Of a stretch of DNA of 64,000 bases, positions 18,575 through 27,771 are shown piece by piece. The notes beneath the pieces were generated by a model, which saw nothing but the letters and a program-made list of their open reading frames with translations, was not told the DNA's origin and searched no databases. The number at the start of each line of letters is the position of its first letter. The first letter of the stretch is position 1. A program made the position numbers and the translations under genes. The DNA comes from Collinsella sp. AF25-2LB (lineage in GTDB: Bacteria; Actinomycetota; Coriobacteriia; Coriobacteriales; Coriobacteriaceae). The stretch is taken from NCBI RefSeq assembly GCF_003458415.1, contig NZ_QRUF01000004.1:2055-66054 (forward strand), written 5' to 3'.

Positions 18575-19435
18575 TTAGTTCTCCCCCTTATCCTGCTTGC
18601 CCAGATATGCCTCAATAACAGCGTCGTTGTTCTGGATTTCCTCTGCCGTGCCCTTGGCGATGACCTTACCAAAGTTGAGCACGCAGATGCCCTCGCAGAT
18701 GTTCATAACGAGCGACATATCATGCTCGATAAGCATGATGGCAATGCCGAAGGTGTCGCGAATCTTAACGATGTTCTCCATGAGCTCCGCGGTCTCGGAC
18801 GGGTTCATGCCGGCGGCAGGCTCGTCGAGCAGCAGCAGCTTGGGGTTGGTGGCAAGCGCGCGGACGATCTCCAGACGACGCTGAGCGCCGTAAGGCAGCG
18901 ATCCGGCCTGTTCATTTGCCAGGTGCTCCATGTCAAAAATGGACAGCAGCTCCATGGCACGCTCGTGGGCGGCCTTCTCGTGCTTCCAATACGTCGGCAG
19001 GCGCAGCACGCCCTCAAAGCCGGAGTAGCGCTCCTGGTTGTGCAGGCCGACCTTAACGTTGTCCTCCACCGTCATGGTGTTGAACAGGCGAATGTTCTGG
19101 AAGGTACGGGCGATGCCCATACGGTTGACCTGATAGACCGACTTGCCAGAGGTGTCCTCGCCGTCGAGCAGGATGGTGCCGTGCGTGGGCTGATACACCT
19201 TGGTGAGCAGGTTGAAGACCGTGGTCTTACCGGCACCGTTGGGGCCGATGAGACCGGCGATCTCGGTCTTGCCGATAGTCAGGCTAAAGTCGTCGACTGC
19301 CTTAAGGCCACCGAACTCAATGCCCAGGTGGATGCACTCGAGTGCCGGGCGCTCGCCCAGGTCGCGGTCGGGAACGATGGCGCCAGAAGGATACGGGACC
19401 ATCTTGCCCTTGTTGAACTCAAACTTACTGGGCAT
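18575..19435 (-). CDS. livG: Branched-chain amino acid ABC transporter, ATP-binding protein LivG
   Basis: The ATPase carries Walker A GPNGAGKTT, a signature-like LPYGAQRRLEI, Walker B LLLLDEPAAGMNPSE (LivG-type) and IEHDMSLV. The start at 19435 has GGAGG nine bases upstream and overlaps the end of livM by 11 bases; the longer frame to 19462 would overlap more and lacks a ribosome-binding site. The protein is 286 residues, slightly longer than average because of an N-terminal tail of about 35 residues before the ABC domain. Confidence 0.94.
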   Translation of the reverse strand: MPSKFEFNKGKMVPYPSGAIVPDRDLGERPALECIHLGIEFGGLKAVDDFSLTIGKTEIAGLIGPNGAGKTTVFNLLTKVYQPTHGTILLDGEDTSGKSVYQVNRMGIARTFQNIRLFNTMTVEDNVKVGLHNQERYSGFEGVLRLPTYWKHEKAAHERAMELLSIFDMEHLANEQAGSLPYGAQRRLEIVRALATNPKLLLLDEPAAGMNPSETAELMENIVKIRDTFGIAIMLIEHDMSLVMNICEGICVLNFGKVIAKGTAEEIQNNDAVIEAYLGKQDKGEN

Positions 19436-20513
19436 CGGCTGCCACCTCCTTCTTGGAAGCAAAGCGGTCCTTGACGCGACCGAAGAACGCCTTGAGCTGC
19501 GGGTTGTTGGTAAAGATCATGACCAGGATCAGCACGATGGCGTAGATGAGCATGCGGTAGTCCGAGAACTGACGGAGCAGCTCGGGGAGCACCGTGAGCA
19601 ACGCCGCCGCGATGACGGAGCCGCGCATATTGCCCAGACCGCCCAGGACCACGAACACCAGGATGAGGATGGACGTGTTGAAGTCGAACTTGGTGGCGGA
19701 GAGCTGCGAGAAGTTACCGCCGAAGAGAGCTCCGGCAGCACCGGCGAGGGCAGCGGAAACCACGAAGGCAATCATGCGGTACTCGGTGACGGAGATGCCT
19801 ACGGACTCGGCTGCAATCTTGTTATCGCGCACGGCCATAATGGCACGGCCGGTACGGCTGCGAACCAGGTTGAGCACGATCACGAGTGCGACCATGACCA
19901 GGATGGCACCGGCGAGGAAGGTCGAATAGGTCGACACGCCCGATGCGCCCTGCGCGCCCTTGATGATGGCGGTGCCGTCCTCGAGCAGATGCAGGTCGTC
20001 GATCGTAGAGTTGCCCGTGATGTTAAAGATCACGTGCAGGCCGCGGGAGTCGACGCCCACAATAAGGCAGGTGACGATCTCTTTGATGATCTCGCCAAAA
20101 GCCAGGGTCACGATGGCCAGATAGTCGCCGCTCAGGCGCAGGACCGGGATACCGATCAAGAAGCCCAGGATGGCGGCAGCGATGGCGCCGACCACGATGC
20201 TGATGATAAGGCGCACAGGATCGGAGGGAACGGCGCTCTCGAGGGCGACCGCGGTGACGATGCCCGTGTAGGCACCGACACTCATAAAGCCCGCATGACC
20301 CAGCGACAGGTCGCCCGCGATGCCGACGACGAGGTTGAGGGAAATGGCCATGACGATATAGGCCGTGATGGGAACCAGCTGACCGGCGATCATGCGCGGA
20401 ATCATGTGGTTCGACTGCATAAAGAACACGATGGCGAAGGCCACGATGCACATGGCGTACGTAACAAAGTCGTGACGCGTCTGCTTGTCTTTAAGAAACT
20501 TCATAACGCTCAC
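19425..20513 (-). CDS. livM: Branched-chain amino acid ABC transporter permease LivM
   Basis: The 362-residue permease has multiple hydrophobic segments and the LivM patterns LVVGIAGDLSLGHAGFMSVGAY, LRLSGDYLAIVTLAFGEI, GRAIMAVRDNKIAAESVGI and GALFG. It forms the translocation pore with LivH. The start is probably the GTG at 20513, which follows the livH stop directly; an ATG three codons downstream (20504) is almost as likely. The C-terminus has a basic cytoplasmic tail. Confidence 0.94.
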   Translation of the reverse strand: MSVMKFLKDKQTRHDFVTYAMCIVAFAIVFFMQSNHMIPRMIAGQLVPITAYIVMAISLNLVVGIAGDLSLGHAGFMSVGAYTGIVTAVALESAVPSDPVRLIISIVVGAIAAAILGFLIGIPVLRLSGDYLAIVTLAFGEIIKEIVTCLIVGVDSRGLHVIFNITGNSTIDDLHLLEDGTAIIKGAQGASGVSTYSTFLAGAILVMVALVIVLNLVRSRTGRAIMAVRDNKIAAESVGISVTEYRMIAFVVSAALAGAAGALFGGNFSQLSATKFDFNTSILILVFVVLGGLGNMRGSVIAAALLTVLPELLRQFSDYRMLIYAIVLILVMIFTNNPQLKAFFGRVKDRFASKKEVAADAQ

Positions 20514-21395
20514 CTACACCTTCTCGGGGACGTACTTGCCCAAGAGGCCGGCAGGCTTGACGAGCAGGACGATGATCAGAACACCAAAGACGATGGAGTT
20601 GGCAAGGCTCGTGGAAATGTAAGCCTGTGCCATCGCCTCGATGATGCCGATGAGAATGCCACCGACAAAGGCGCCGGGGATGGAGCCGATGCCACCGAAG
20701 ACGGCGGCGTCGAAGGCTTTGATGCCAGGCATGGCACCCGTCGTGGGCTGCAGCACCGGCGAGTAGGAGCACAGGAGCACACCGGCGATGGCGGCAAGGG
20801 CAGAGCCGATGGCGAACGTCATCGAGATGGTACGGTTGACGTTGATGCCCATGAGCTGAGCGGCGGCCTTGTCCTCGGACACGGCGCGCATGGCTTTGCC
20901 CATCTTGGTCTTACCTGTAAAGAACATCAGGCCGGCCATGATAACCAGGCAGGCGACGATGGTGACGAGCGAGACGGCGCTTACGTTGAACTTGGCCAAG
21001 AACTCCGGCACCTGGAAGGTGACGAGCGAAGTAAAGTTCTTGGGCGTGGCGCCCCACAGAAGCTGCGCGGCGTTCTGCAGGAAGTAGGACACGCCGATAG
21101 CCGTGATCAGAACGGCCAGCGGGCCTGCTTGGCGCAGCGGCTTATAGGCCAGACCCTCAATGAGAACACCGAGAACCGTGCAGACCACACAAGAGAGAAC
21201 TACAGATGCCCAGCCCGGGAGGCCGAGATACGACGTGGCACAGAACGAGACATAGGCACCGACCATGATGACGTCGCCGTGAGCGAAGTTGAGCATCTTG
21301 GCGATACCGTAGACCATGGTGTAGCCCAACGCGATGATGGCGTAGACGCTGCCCATGGACAGGCCGTTGACCAGGTATTGGATAAAGACCGTCAT
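20514..21395 (-). CDS. livH: Branched-chain amino acid ABC transporter permease LivH
   Basis: The 293-residue permease has the LivH signature near the start (NGLSMGSVYAIIALGYTMVYGIAKMLNFAHGD) and later MRAVSEDKAAAQLMGIN. Hydrophobic segments span most of the chain. The open frame reaches 21488, but ATG 21395 lies nine bases after AGGGGG and gives the normal family N-terminus. It is separated from the upstream binding-protein gene by 139 bases containing two hairpins, which may set a lower level for the membrane components. Confidence 0.94.
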   Translation of the reverse strand: MTVFIQYLVNGLSMGSVYAIIALGYTMVYGIAKMLNFAHGDVIMVGAYVSFCATSYLGLPGWASVVLSCVVCTVLGVLIEGLAYKPLRQAGPLAVLITAIGVSYFLQNAAQLLWGATPKNFTSLVTFQVPEFLAKFNVSAVSLVTIVACLVIMAGLMFFTGKTKMGKAMRAVSEDKAAAQLMGINVNRTISMTFAIGSALAAIAGVLLCSYSPVLQPTTGAMPGIKAFDAAVFGGIGSIPGAFVGGILIGIIEAMAQAYISTSLANSIVFGVLIIVLLVKPAGLLGKYVPEKV

Positions 21396-21441
21396 GTTCC
21401 ACATCCCCCTTTCGAATAGGTTTCCAGTTGATGTATGAAAC

Positions 21442-21503
21442 AGGGACGTTACATCGTCCCTAGATACCAAGCAAGCAGGGAAGGCCAAAACCTCCCCTGC
21501 TTG
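21442..21503 (-). promoter_or_regulatory. Two intercistronic hairpins between the binding protein gene and livH
   Basis: AGGGACG (21442-21448) pairs with CGTCCCT (21455-21461). CAAGCAGGG (21472-21480) pairs with CCCTGCTTG (21495-21503). Neither has a long T-run. Such stems after a binding-protein gene often stabilise its mRNA or partly terminate transcription, giving an excess of binding protein over permease; that role is inferred. Confidence 0.5.
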
Positions 21504-21534
21504 GGATCAAAACCGCTCTATGTAAGGCGGCCAA

Positions 21535-22722
21535 TTAGGCCTGTACGTACTTGCCGTCGGTGATGACGTAAGCCGTGGGCTCCTTCTGGACCTGGCCCTT
21601 ATCGTTCCAGGTGAGCTTGCCGGTCAGACCGTCAACGGTAATCTTGAGCATAGCCTTGGACAGCTTCTCGGCGGCCTCGGTCGGATCGGCGTCGACGCCA
21701 AGACCGGCCTCCTTGAGGGCCTCGGCCACCGCGTGCACGCCATCGTAGGCATCGGCGGCAAACTGGTCGGGGGTATCGCCGTACTTATCCTTGTAAGCGT
21801 TGACGAAGTCGGCGTTCTTCTCGTCGTCGGCGGAGAACGGGGTCATGAGCAGCAGACCCTCGGCAAGAGAGGTATCGAAGCCCTCAACGCCCAGGATGCC
21901 GTCCATGCCGTCGCAGCCCATCATCTTGACGTCGTAGCCCATGTCCTTGGCGTTCTTGAGCAGGACGGACGCCGGCGTGTAGTAGATCGGCGCAAAGATC
22001 ATGGTGGCGCCGGCCTGCTTGGCCTTGGTCAGCTGGTTCGTAAAGCTCGTGGCGGAGTCGTCCTTAAAGGTCTCCTCGTCAACAATCTCGAGCTTGGACT
22101 CAGCGGCCTGGGCCTTAAAGGAATCTGCGATGCCCGAAGAATATGCGTCGCCGGAGTTATAGAACAGCACGAACTTCTCGTCCGCATACTTCTGCGCCAG
22201 GAACTTGGCAGCGTTGACACCCTGGTTGGGGTCGGTGAAGCAAACCTGGAAGACACAATCCTTGCCGTCGGTGACGTCCTCGGAGGACGCGGACGGGGTG
22301 ATCATGAACGTCTTGGGGTCGTTACCACACTCGGCGGCAACGGCAACCGACGCACCCGTGGTGGTCGGGCCGACGAGGGCCTGCATGCCCCAGTCGAGCA
22401 GGGTGTTAAAGGCGTTGACGGCCTTCTCGCCATCGGCCTGGTCATCCTCGGCCTTGCTAGCAAGCGGCAGCTCCTTGGTCGAGAAATCCTTGCAGCCAAG
22501 CTCGACACCCTGGGTAACGGACTTGCCGTAGGACGCGTTGGCGCCGGTCAGCGGGCCGATGGTGCCGATCTTAAACGAAGCGTCGCCCGACGCGGAACCG
22601 CTGTCGCCGCCGTTGGAGGAGCAGCCAGCTAGAATGGACATCGCCCCCAGACCTGCTGCGCTCGCGATAACGCTCCTGCGATTCATAACAGGGTTCAATG
22701 ACTTACCGGTGAGGCTCGACAT
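21535..22722 (-). CDS. Branched-chain amino acid ABC transporter substrate-binding lipoprotein (copy 1)
   Basis: The 395-residue protein has an N-terminal NRRSVIASAAG and a lipobox ILAGC, then a Ser/Gly-rich linker and a Leu/Ile/Val-binding type periplasmic fold (FKIGTIGPLTGANASYGKSVTQGVEL, MITPSASSEDVTD, LFYNSGDAYSSGIADSFK, DQFAADAYDGVHAVAEAL). It should be anchored outside the membrane and deliver ligand to LivHM. The RR before the hydrophobic core hints at Tat export, without proof. It is highly similar along its whole length to the copy at 22994-24160, which points to tandem duplication. Confidence 0.92.
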   Translation of the reverse strand: MSSLTGKSLNPVMNRRSVIASAAGLGAMSILAGCSSNGGDSGSASGDASFKIGTIGPLTGANASYGKSVTQGVELGCKDFSTKELPLASKAEDDQADGEKAVNAFNTLLDWGMQALVGPTTTGASVAVAAECGNDPKTFMITPSASSEDVTDGKDCVFQVCFTDPNQGVNAAKFLAQKYADEKFVLFYNSGDAYSSGIADSFKAQAAESKLEIVDEETFKDDSATSFTNQLTKAKQAGATMIFAPIYYTPASVLLKNAKDMGYDVKMMGCDGMDGILGVEGFDTSLAEGLLLMTPFSADDEKNADFVNAYKDKYGDTPDQFAADAYDGVHAVAEALKEAGLGVDADPTEAAEKLSKAMLKITVDGLTGKLTWNDKGQVQKEPTAYVITDGKYVQA

Positions 22723-22993
22723 GCGGCTCTCCTCTCAAATCTCGTCGGGTTTCGGTTACCCGACAGGCCATCCTTCGCCGTGTTCGGCGTTCGCAAAATA
22801 GTAGACGCTTTAGTTGAGAAAAGTGACGATTATTTCAACTTTTCTTTTGTTTTGTCCATTTATCCATAATTATGCGTATTTCTATCGATTTATGCAGTTT
22901 AGCCACTTTATTGTGTGAAAGTAATATTTCCATTCTGTTACAAGCGCCCCTGCCCTGATTAAAACACCCTCACCGGTCGCGTTTTGTACGCAC
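22723..22993. promoter_or_regulatory. AT-rich intergenic region upstream of the first-copy binding protein
   Basis: These 271 bases are much more AT-rich than the surrounding genome, especially 22800-22930. They contain a weak inverted repeat GAAAAGT / ACTTTTC and several TTGAAA- and TATTTT-like hexamers on the minus strand that could serve as promoter boxes. This suggests the permease-proximal binding protein has its own promoter in addition to read-through from the second copy. No ORF is supported here. Confidence 0.4.
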
Positions 22994-24160
22994 CTAGGCG
23001 GCGATGTACTTGCCGTCCTGAATCACATAGGCCGTAGCGGGCTTTTCAACCTGGCCCTTGTCGTTCCACGTCAACTCGCCCGTCAGGCCCTCGATCTTGA
23101 TCTTGCGCATGGCCTTGGCAAGGTCGCCGGCAATGTCGGCGCCGTCGGCCGTAATGTCAATGTCTGCCTTATCGATGGCCTCGACAATCGCGTGGACGCA
23201 GTCATAGGCATCGGCGGCAAACTGGTTGGGCGTCTCGTCGTAGGCATCCTTATAGGCCTTGACGAAGTCGGCATTCTTCTCATCGTCAGCCGAAAACGGG
23301 GTCATGAGCAGTACGCCCTCGGCAAGAGAGGTATCGAAGCCTTCCACAGAGAGCAGGCCGTCCATGCCGTCGGTACCCATGAGGGTCATGTCGTAGCCCA
23401 TGTCCTTGGCGTTCTTGAGCAAAACGGACGCCGGCGTGTAGTAGATCGGCGCAAAGATGAGCGTGGCGCCGGACTCCTTGGCCTTGGTGAGCTGGTTGGT
23501 AAAGCTCGTGGAAGAGTCGTCCTTAAAGGTCTCGGTATCGACGATGTCGAGCTTGGACGCCTTGGCCTGCTCGGCAAAAGCGTCGGCAACGCCCGAGCTA
23601 TACGTATCGCCGGAGTTGTAGAACAGGGCGATCTTGGCATCCGCGTACTTCTCGGCCAAGAACTTTGCGGCGCTGGCGCCCATGGTGGGATCGGTGAAGC
23701 AAACCTGGAAAACCGTGGTCTTGTCCTTGGTGACGTCGAGCGACGAGGCCGAGGGCGTGACCATGAGCATATCGTCGGCGATCTCGCCCGAGACGGCGAC
23801 GGCAGCACCGGTCGTGACGGGGCCGACGAGCGCCTGCATGCCCCAGTCGCACAGGGTATTGAAGGCGTTGATGGCCTTCTCGCCGTCAGCGACGTCGTCC
23901 TCGGACTTAAGCGAGAGTTTGAGGTCCTTGGTCGAAAAATCCTTGGCGGCGAGCTTGGCACCCTTCTCGGCCGAAACGCCATAGGTTGCCGCGGCGCCGG
24001 TCAGAGGGCCGATGACACCAATCTTGAAGGTCTTGCCGTCATCGGCGGAGCCGCCGTCCGAGCCACCCGACGAGCAACCAGCGAGTGCCGCGGTGCTACC
24101 GAACGCCGCGGCACCAGCCAAGAAACTCCTGCGGTTAAGTACGTTATTGATGCTAAACAT
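22994..24160 (-). CDS. Branched-chain amino acid ABC transporter substrate-binding lipoprotein (copy 2)
   Basis: The 388-residue paralogue of the preceding binding protein has NRRSFLAGAAAFG, lipobox ALAGC and a matching fold (FKIGVIGPLTGAAATYGVSAEKGAKL, MVTPSASSLDVTK, LFYNSGDTYSSGVADAF). The start at 24160 has GGGGG seven bases upstream; the open frame extends to 24226 without support. It heads the six-gene transport cluster. Divergence is concentrated in surface-type segments, so the two proteins may differ in ligand range; this is inference. Confidence 0.92.
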   Translation of the reverse strand: MFSINNVLNRRSFLAGAAAFGSTAALAGCSSGGSDGGSADDGKTFKIGVIGPLTGAAATYGVSAEKGAKLAAKDFSTKDLKLSLKSEDDVADGEKAINAFNTLCDWGMQALVGPVTTGAAVAVSGEIADDMLMVTPSASSLDVTKDKTTVFQVCFTDPTMGASAAKFLAEKYADAKIALFYNSGDTYSSGVADAFAEQAKASKLDIVDTETFKDDSSTSFTNQLTKAKESGATLIFAPIYYTPASVLLKNAKDMGYDMTLMGTDGMDGLLSVEGFDTSLAEGVLLMTPFSADDEKNADFVKAYKDAYDETPNQFAADAYDCVHAIVEAIDKADIDITADGADIAGDLAKAMRKIKIEGLTGELTWNDKGQVEKPATAYVIQDGKYIAA

Positions 24161-24410
24161 GGTATCCCCCTTTTCGCTGGCCGCGGTGCGGCCGTCTTGC
24201 GGTACAGGGCAAACCTTATGGTGCAAACGTTGACAGTTTGTTACGGAGTTCCGTTTGTAGCGAGCATGTTTCCAATGTTTCCGCAGCGTTTCGGGGGTGC
24301 CGTTTTGTGCGACTCCTGTTGCCTGGCGAGCACGCGCTCTCGGTTCACGCTAGAATGCACTCAACCTTTAAGCGGTTAATCCATCCATAAGATGCACCAA
24401 GGAGCTATCT

Positions 24411-25754
24411 ATGAGCGAACCCCTGCGCACCGTGAACGTCGGTCTGATCGGTCTGGGAACCGTCGGCGGCGGCGTGGCCCGTCTGATCAAGAGCCACCAC
24501 GATGAGTACCTGGCAGCCTACGGCATCGACCTTAAGCTGACCCGCGCCTGCGCGCTTGCCTGGGAGCAGGCCGAAGCAGCCGGTATTGAGCGCGAGGCCT
24601 TTACGAGTGACTGGCATGACGTCGTCGCCGACCCCGCCGTCGACATCGTCGTCGAGCTGATCGGCGGCGAGCATCCCGCAACCGAGATCTTCACCACTGC
24701 CTTCGAGAACGGCAAGCACGTCGTCTCTGCCAACAAGGCCCTGCTGGGCCGCCATGTCGAGACGCTCGCCGAGAAGGCGCGCGCGTGCGGCGTGCAGATT
24801 AAGTGCGAGGCCAGCTGCGGCGGCGGCATCCCCATCGTGAGCACGCTCGAGCACGACCTGGTGGGCAACAAGATCCTGACCATCGCCGGTATTCTCAACG
24901 GTACCACCAACTATATCCTGTCGCGCATGGATGCCGAAGGCGCCGATTACGCCGATGTGCTCGCCGACGCACAGGCCAAGGGCTATGCCGAGGCCGACCC
25001 GTCCGCCGACGTCGACGGCTTCGATGCCGCCAGCAAGACGGCGATCCTCGCTTCCATCGGTTTTGGCACCCGCGTTACCACCGACGATGTGTACCAGCAG
25101 GGTATCCGCACCATCGGCGCCGAGGACATCGCCCAGGCCCGCGAGCTCGGCTACACCATCAAGCTGCTCGGCATCGCCCGCAACACCGACGCCGGCGTCG
25201 ACGTCCGCGTGCATCCCACGCTGATCCCCGCCGACCACATGCTCGCCAAGGTCAACGGTGCCATGAACGCCGTCTACGTAGTAGGCGACGCCGTGGGCGA
25301 AACCATGTTCTACGGTGCCGGCGCAGGCTCCTTCCCCACCGCGAGCGCCGTCGTGGGCGATATCCTGTCGCTCTCCGAGCAGATCAGCCGCGGCGTGGCT
25401 CCGCTGCCCGAGATTGAGCCCTATGGTCACAACCTCGCCTTTAAGCCTATGGACGAGCTCCAGACCAAGTACTATGTGCGCCTGAAGGTCGCCGACCGCG
25501 TGGGCGCCCTGTCCGAGACGGTCGACATCTTTGCCAAGCACAACATCTCGATCTCGCTCATCAACCAGGTCGAGGACGGCAAGCCGGGCGTCAGCGATGC
25601 CTGCTCGGTCATCTTCCTGACGCACCGCGCGCTCGAGAAGGACGTCCAGGCTGCCGCCGCCGAGCTTGCCAGCGTCGACTGCGTGGCCGAGGTCGCCAAC
25701 GTCCTGCGCATCGAGGACGTTGAGGCCTGGACCGAAGGCGTCATGGCCAACTAG
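24411..25754 (+). CDS. hom: Homoserine dehydrogenase
   Basis: The 447-residue enzyme reduces aspartate semialdehyde to homoserine, the branch leading to threonine and methionine. It has an N-terminal NAD(P)-binding GLIGLGTVGGGV, VVSANKALL, the signature KCEASCGGGIPIV...GILNGTTNYIL with the catalytic Lys further on (EADPSADVDGFDAASK), and a C-terminal ACT domain (YYVRLKVADRVGALSETVDIFAKHNISI) for feedback regulation, usually by threonine. The start follows AAGGAG. It is divergent from the liv cluster and ends in a strong terminator. Confidence 0.96.
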   Translation: MSEPLRTVNVGLIGLGTVGGGVARLIKSHHDEYLAAYGIDLKLTRACALAWEQAEAAGIEREAFTSDWHDVVADPAVDIVVELIGGEHPATEIFTTAFENGKHVVSANKALLGRHVETLAEKARACGVQIKCEASCGGGIPIVSTLEHDLVGNKILTIAGILNGTTNYILSRMDAEGADYADVLADAQAKGYAEADPSADVDGFDAASKTAILASIGFGTRVTTDDVYQQGIRTIGAEDIAQARELGYTIKLLGIARNTDAGVDVRVHPTLIPADHMLAKVNGAMNAVYVVGDAVGETMFYGAGAGSFPTASAVVGDILSLSEQISRGVAPLPEIEPYGHNLAFKPMDELQTKYYVRLKVADRVGALSETVDIFAKHNISISLINQVEDGKPGVSDACSVIFLTHRALEKDVQAAAAELASVDCVAEVANVLRIEDVEAWTEGVMAN

Positions 25755-25791
25755 TCCACTACTTCGAACCTCAACGAAGCTCAACGCAAAA

Positions 25792-25835
25792 GGCGCGCTG
25801 CCTGCATCAACCACAGGCAGCGCGCCTTCTTCTGT
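25792..25835 (+). terminator. Terminator of hom
   Basis: A perfect 13-bp stem (GGCGCGCTGCCTG, 25792-25804, with its complement at 25814-25826) is followed by TTCTTCTGTTT. It lies about 40 bases after the hom stop codon. Confidence 0.85.
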
Positions 25836-25841
25836 TTGCAG

Positions 25842-26013
25842 GGGAAGCTGCGTCCCGGTATTTCAGCTCAGAACGGGGCGAAGCTTCCCTCAGGGCCTTT
25901 TTCGGAAACTATGTCCCATTCTGGGCGCGGATTCTGGGACACGCTTTCCGCAACGGGCCTCTCGCGGAAAGCACGTCCCACTCTGGACGCCAATTCCGGG
26001 ATGCATTTTCCGC
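25842..26013. repeat. Three consecutive ~50-base imperfect palindromes
   Basis: Units lie at 25842-25889, 25903-25951 and 25965-26013. The last two are both 49 bases and match in 37 positions. Each begins CGGAAA, ends TTTCCGC and contains GTCCCA-like and TGGGA-like inner arms. The first is shorter and begins GGGAAGCT, ends AGCTTCCC. They fill the space between the convergent hom and antiporter genes and could form a series of hairpins. Confidence 0.75.
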
Positions 26014-26024
26014 GGCGGCGTTGG

Positions 26025-27587
26025 CTACCTGCCGTCGTCGTCCTCGGCTTCTTCTCTTGCATAGAGCTCCAGCATGCGGCGGCGGTATTCGCGCACGGCG
26101 AGCTTGGCGCGCTCCAGACGGCGGCGCTCGCGTGGGGTCAGCTCGGACGGGTCGACCTCGTCTCCATAGGTCTTATCGGCAAGTAGGTGCGCCGCGTCCA
26201 CGATGCGGGCATCGATGTGGCCGCTCGCCGCCTCGGCGGAAAGACGCTCGGCAATCGCATCGAGCGTAGGCAGGCCCTCGAATACGCGACCATGGCCATG
26301 CGAAGTCAGCAGCTCATGCTCGCGCGCGAGCAAGCTCGCTAAGTCGTGGTGGGCGCGCAGGATGTCGAGCGCATCGGATGGATGCTCGGCAACTTCTGCC
26401 ACGGCGGCGACCGGCGCGGCATCCACCACGCGGTAGAAGAGCTGCGCGAGCAATGGCATCAAGAACACCGTGATGGCGCCGGCGGCAACCATAACCGACG
26501 CGATGTCTTGCGACAGCGCGCCCGCGTTGACGGCAACGCTCGTCACGGCAACGATGATCGGCAGCGCCGTGGTGCAGTACAGGGCCACGGTAATGCGACC
26601 ATACGCCGACACATCGCGCGTCGCAGGGCAAATGCTCATAGAAATAAGAATGGGCACGGCACGAATAATCAGCAACGCCACGATAAAGCCCACGAGCAGA
26701 CCCGGGCGCGACGCCACGGCCGTCAGGTCGATCTTTGCGCCCGATACGGTAAAGAACACCGGAATCAAAAAGCCGTAGGCCAGGCCGTCGAGCTTGGTCT
26801 CGAGCGTATGGTTGCCCTCGGGGATGATGTAGCGCAAGACAAAGCCGGCGGCAAAAGAACCCAACACAATGTCGAGATCAAAGACGGCCGAGAAAGCCAC
26901 GAGTGTGACCAGGATGAGCACCGTCAGGCGCACGAAGGTCTGCGACGTGGTATCGGCGCGTTCCTCGACAAACGCAAAGAAGCGGCTGCCGACGCGCTTG
27001 GAGCGGCTTGGGACCACGGCAAGCAACACGCAGACCACCGCAAACAGGCCAAGGATTACGAGCGTTTGGATGCCAGTGCGGGCAGACAGCAGCACCGACA
27101 TGGCGAGCACAGGGCCGAGCTCACCCCAGGTGCCATACGCGAGAATCGAGTCGCCCACACGCGTGCCAGTGAGCGAGCGCTCACGCATGATGGGCACGAG
27201 CGTGCCGAGCGCCGTCGAAGTGAGGGCAAGCGTCACGGCGATACCGTCGAAATGACTGACCGAGAACCACGGGGTAAAGCGCACGGCAAGCCAGGCGATA
27301 CCAAACGTGACGGCCCACGTCGCCAAGCCGTAGCGCCCCTCGACGCCCGTGATGCTCTTGGGGTCGATCTCAAAGCCGGCAAGCAGGAACAAAAAGGCCA
27401 GGCCCAGCTCGGACACAAGCGAGACCTCGGCATCTACATGGATGACGCCGAGCATATGGGGTCCCAGCACCGCGCCGAGCACGAGCAAAAAGACCGTCTC
27501 GGGAACAGGTTTTCCGGGAATCGCCGAGGCGATGAAGGGACTCGCAAAGGCCACGAGTGCGATGATGGCGAGCGAAACGAATGCCAT
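26025..27587 (-). CDS. Cation:proton antiporter (CPA2/KefB-like)
   Basis: The 520-residue protein has about 12 hydrophobic segments forming a Na+/H+ exchanger domain: LVLGAVLGPHMLG, ELGLAFLFLLAGFEID, LTSTALGTLVPIM and FDLDIVLGSFAAGFVLRY. A cytoplasmic C-terminal tail of about 125 residues is helical and charged (TPRERRRLERAKLAVREYRRR) and shows no TrkA-N or TrkA-C motif I recognise. Exchange of Na+ or K+ for H+ is expected from the family. The start follows AGAAAGG. It is divergent from purL across about 180 bases. Confidence 0.85.
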   Translation of the reverse strand: MAFVSLAIIALVAFASPFIASAIPGKPVPETVFLLVLGAVLGPHMLGVIHVDAEVSLVSELGLAFLFLLAGFEIDPKSITGVEGRYGLATWAVTFGIAWLAVRFTPWFSVSHFDGIAVTLALTSTALGTLVPIMRERSLTGTRVGDSILAYGTWGELGPVLAMSVLLSARTGIQTLVILGLFAVVCVLLAVVPSRSKRVGSRFFAFVEERADTTSQTFVRLTVLILVTLVAFSAVFDLDIVLGSFAAGFVLRYIIPEGNHTLETKLDGLAYGFLIPVFFTVSGAKIDLTAVASRPGLLVGFIVALLIIRAVPILISMSICPATRDVSAYGRITVALYCTTALPIIVAVTSVAVNAGALSQDIASVMVAAGAITVFLMPLLAQLFYRVVDAAPVAAVAEVAEHPSDALDILRAHHDLASLLAREHELLTSHGHGRVFEGLPTLDAIAERLSAEAASGHIDARIVDAAHLLADKTYGDEVDPSELTPRERRRLERAKLAVREYRRRMLELYAREEAEDDDGR

Positions 27588-27771
27588 GTGATGCCTTTCT
27601 CTTGTTTGAGCCCCACTGTAGCACCCTCGCCGTCCTCAACGCGCCGCGAGCTGTCGTATCATAGTGAGGTTTACAAACATGTGGCTCAAGGCGACCGCGA
27701 GGCTTGCCCCGTAAACCGACCGCTGCCGCATACCGCACCGTACGCCCAACCGATCAGGAAGGCAGGAACCA

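Noticed and set aside
19200..21419. 739-residue frame antisense to livG, livM and livH
   Set aside because: Shadow frame; translation is a low-complexity Asp/Gly/His-rich string with no recognisable domain.
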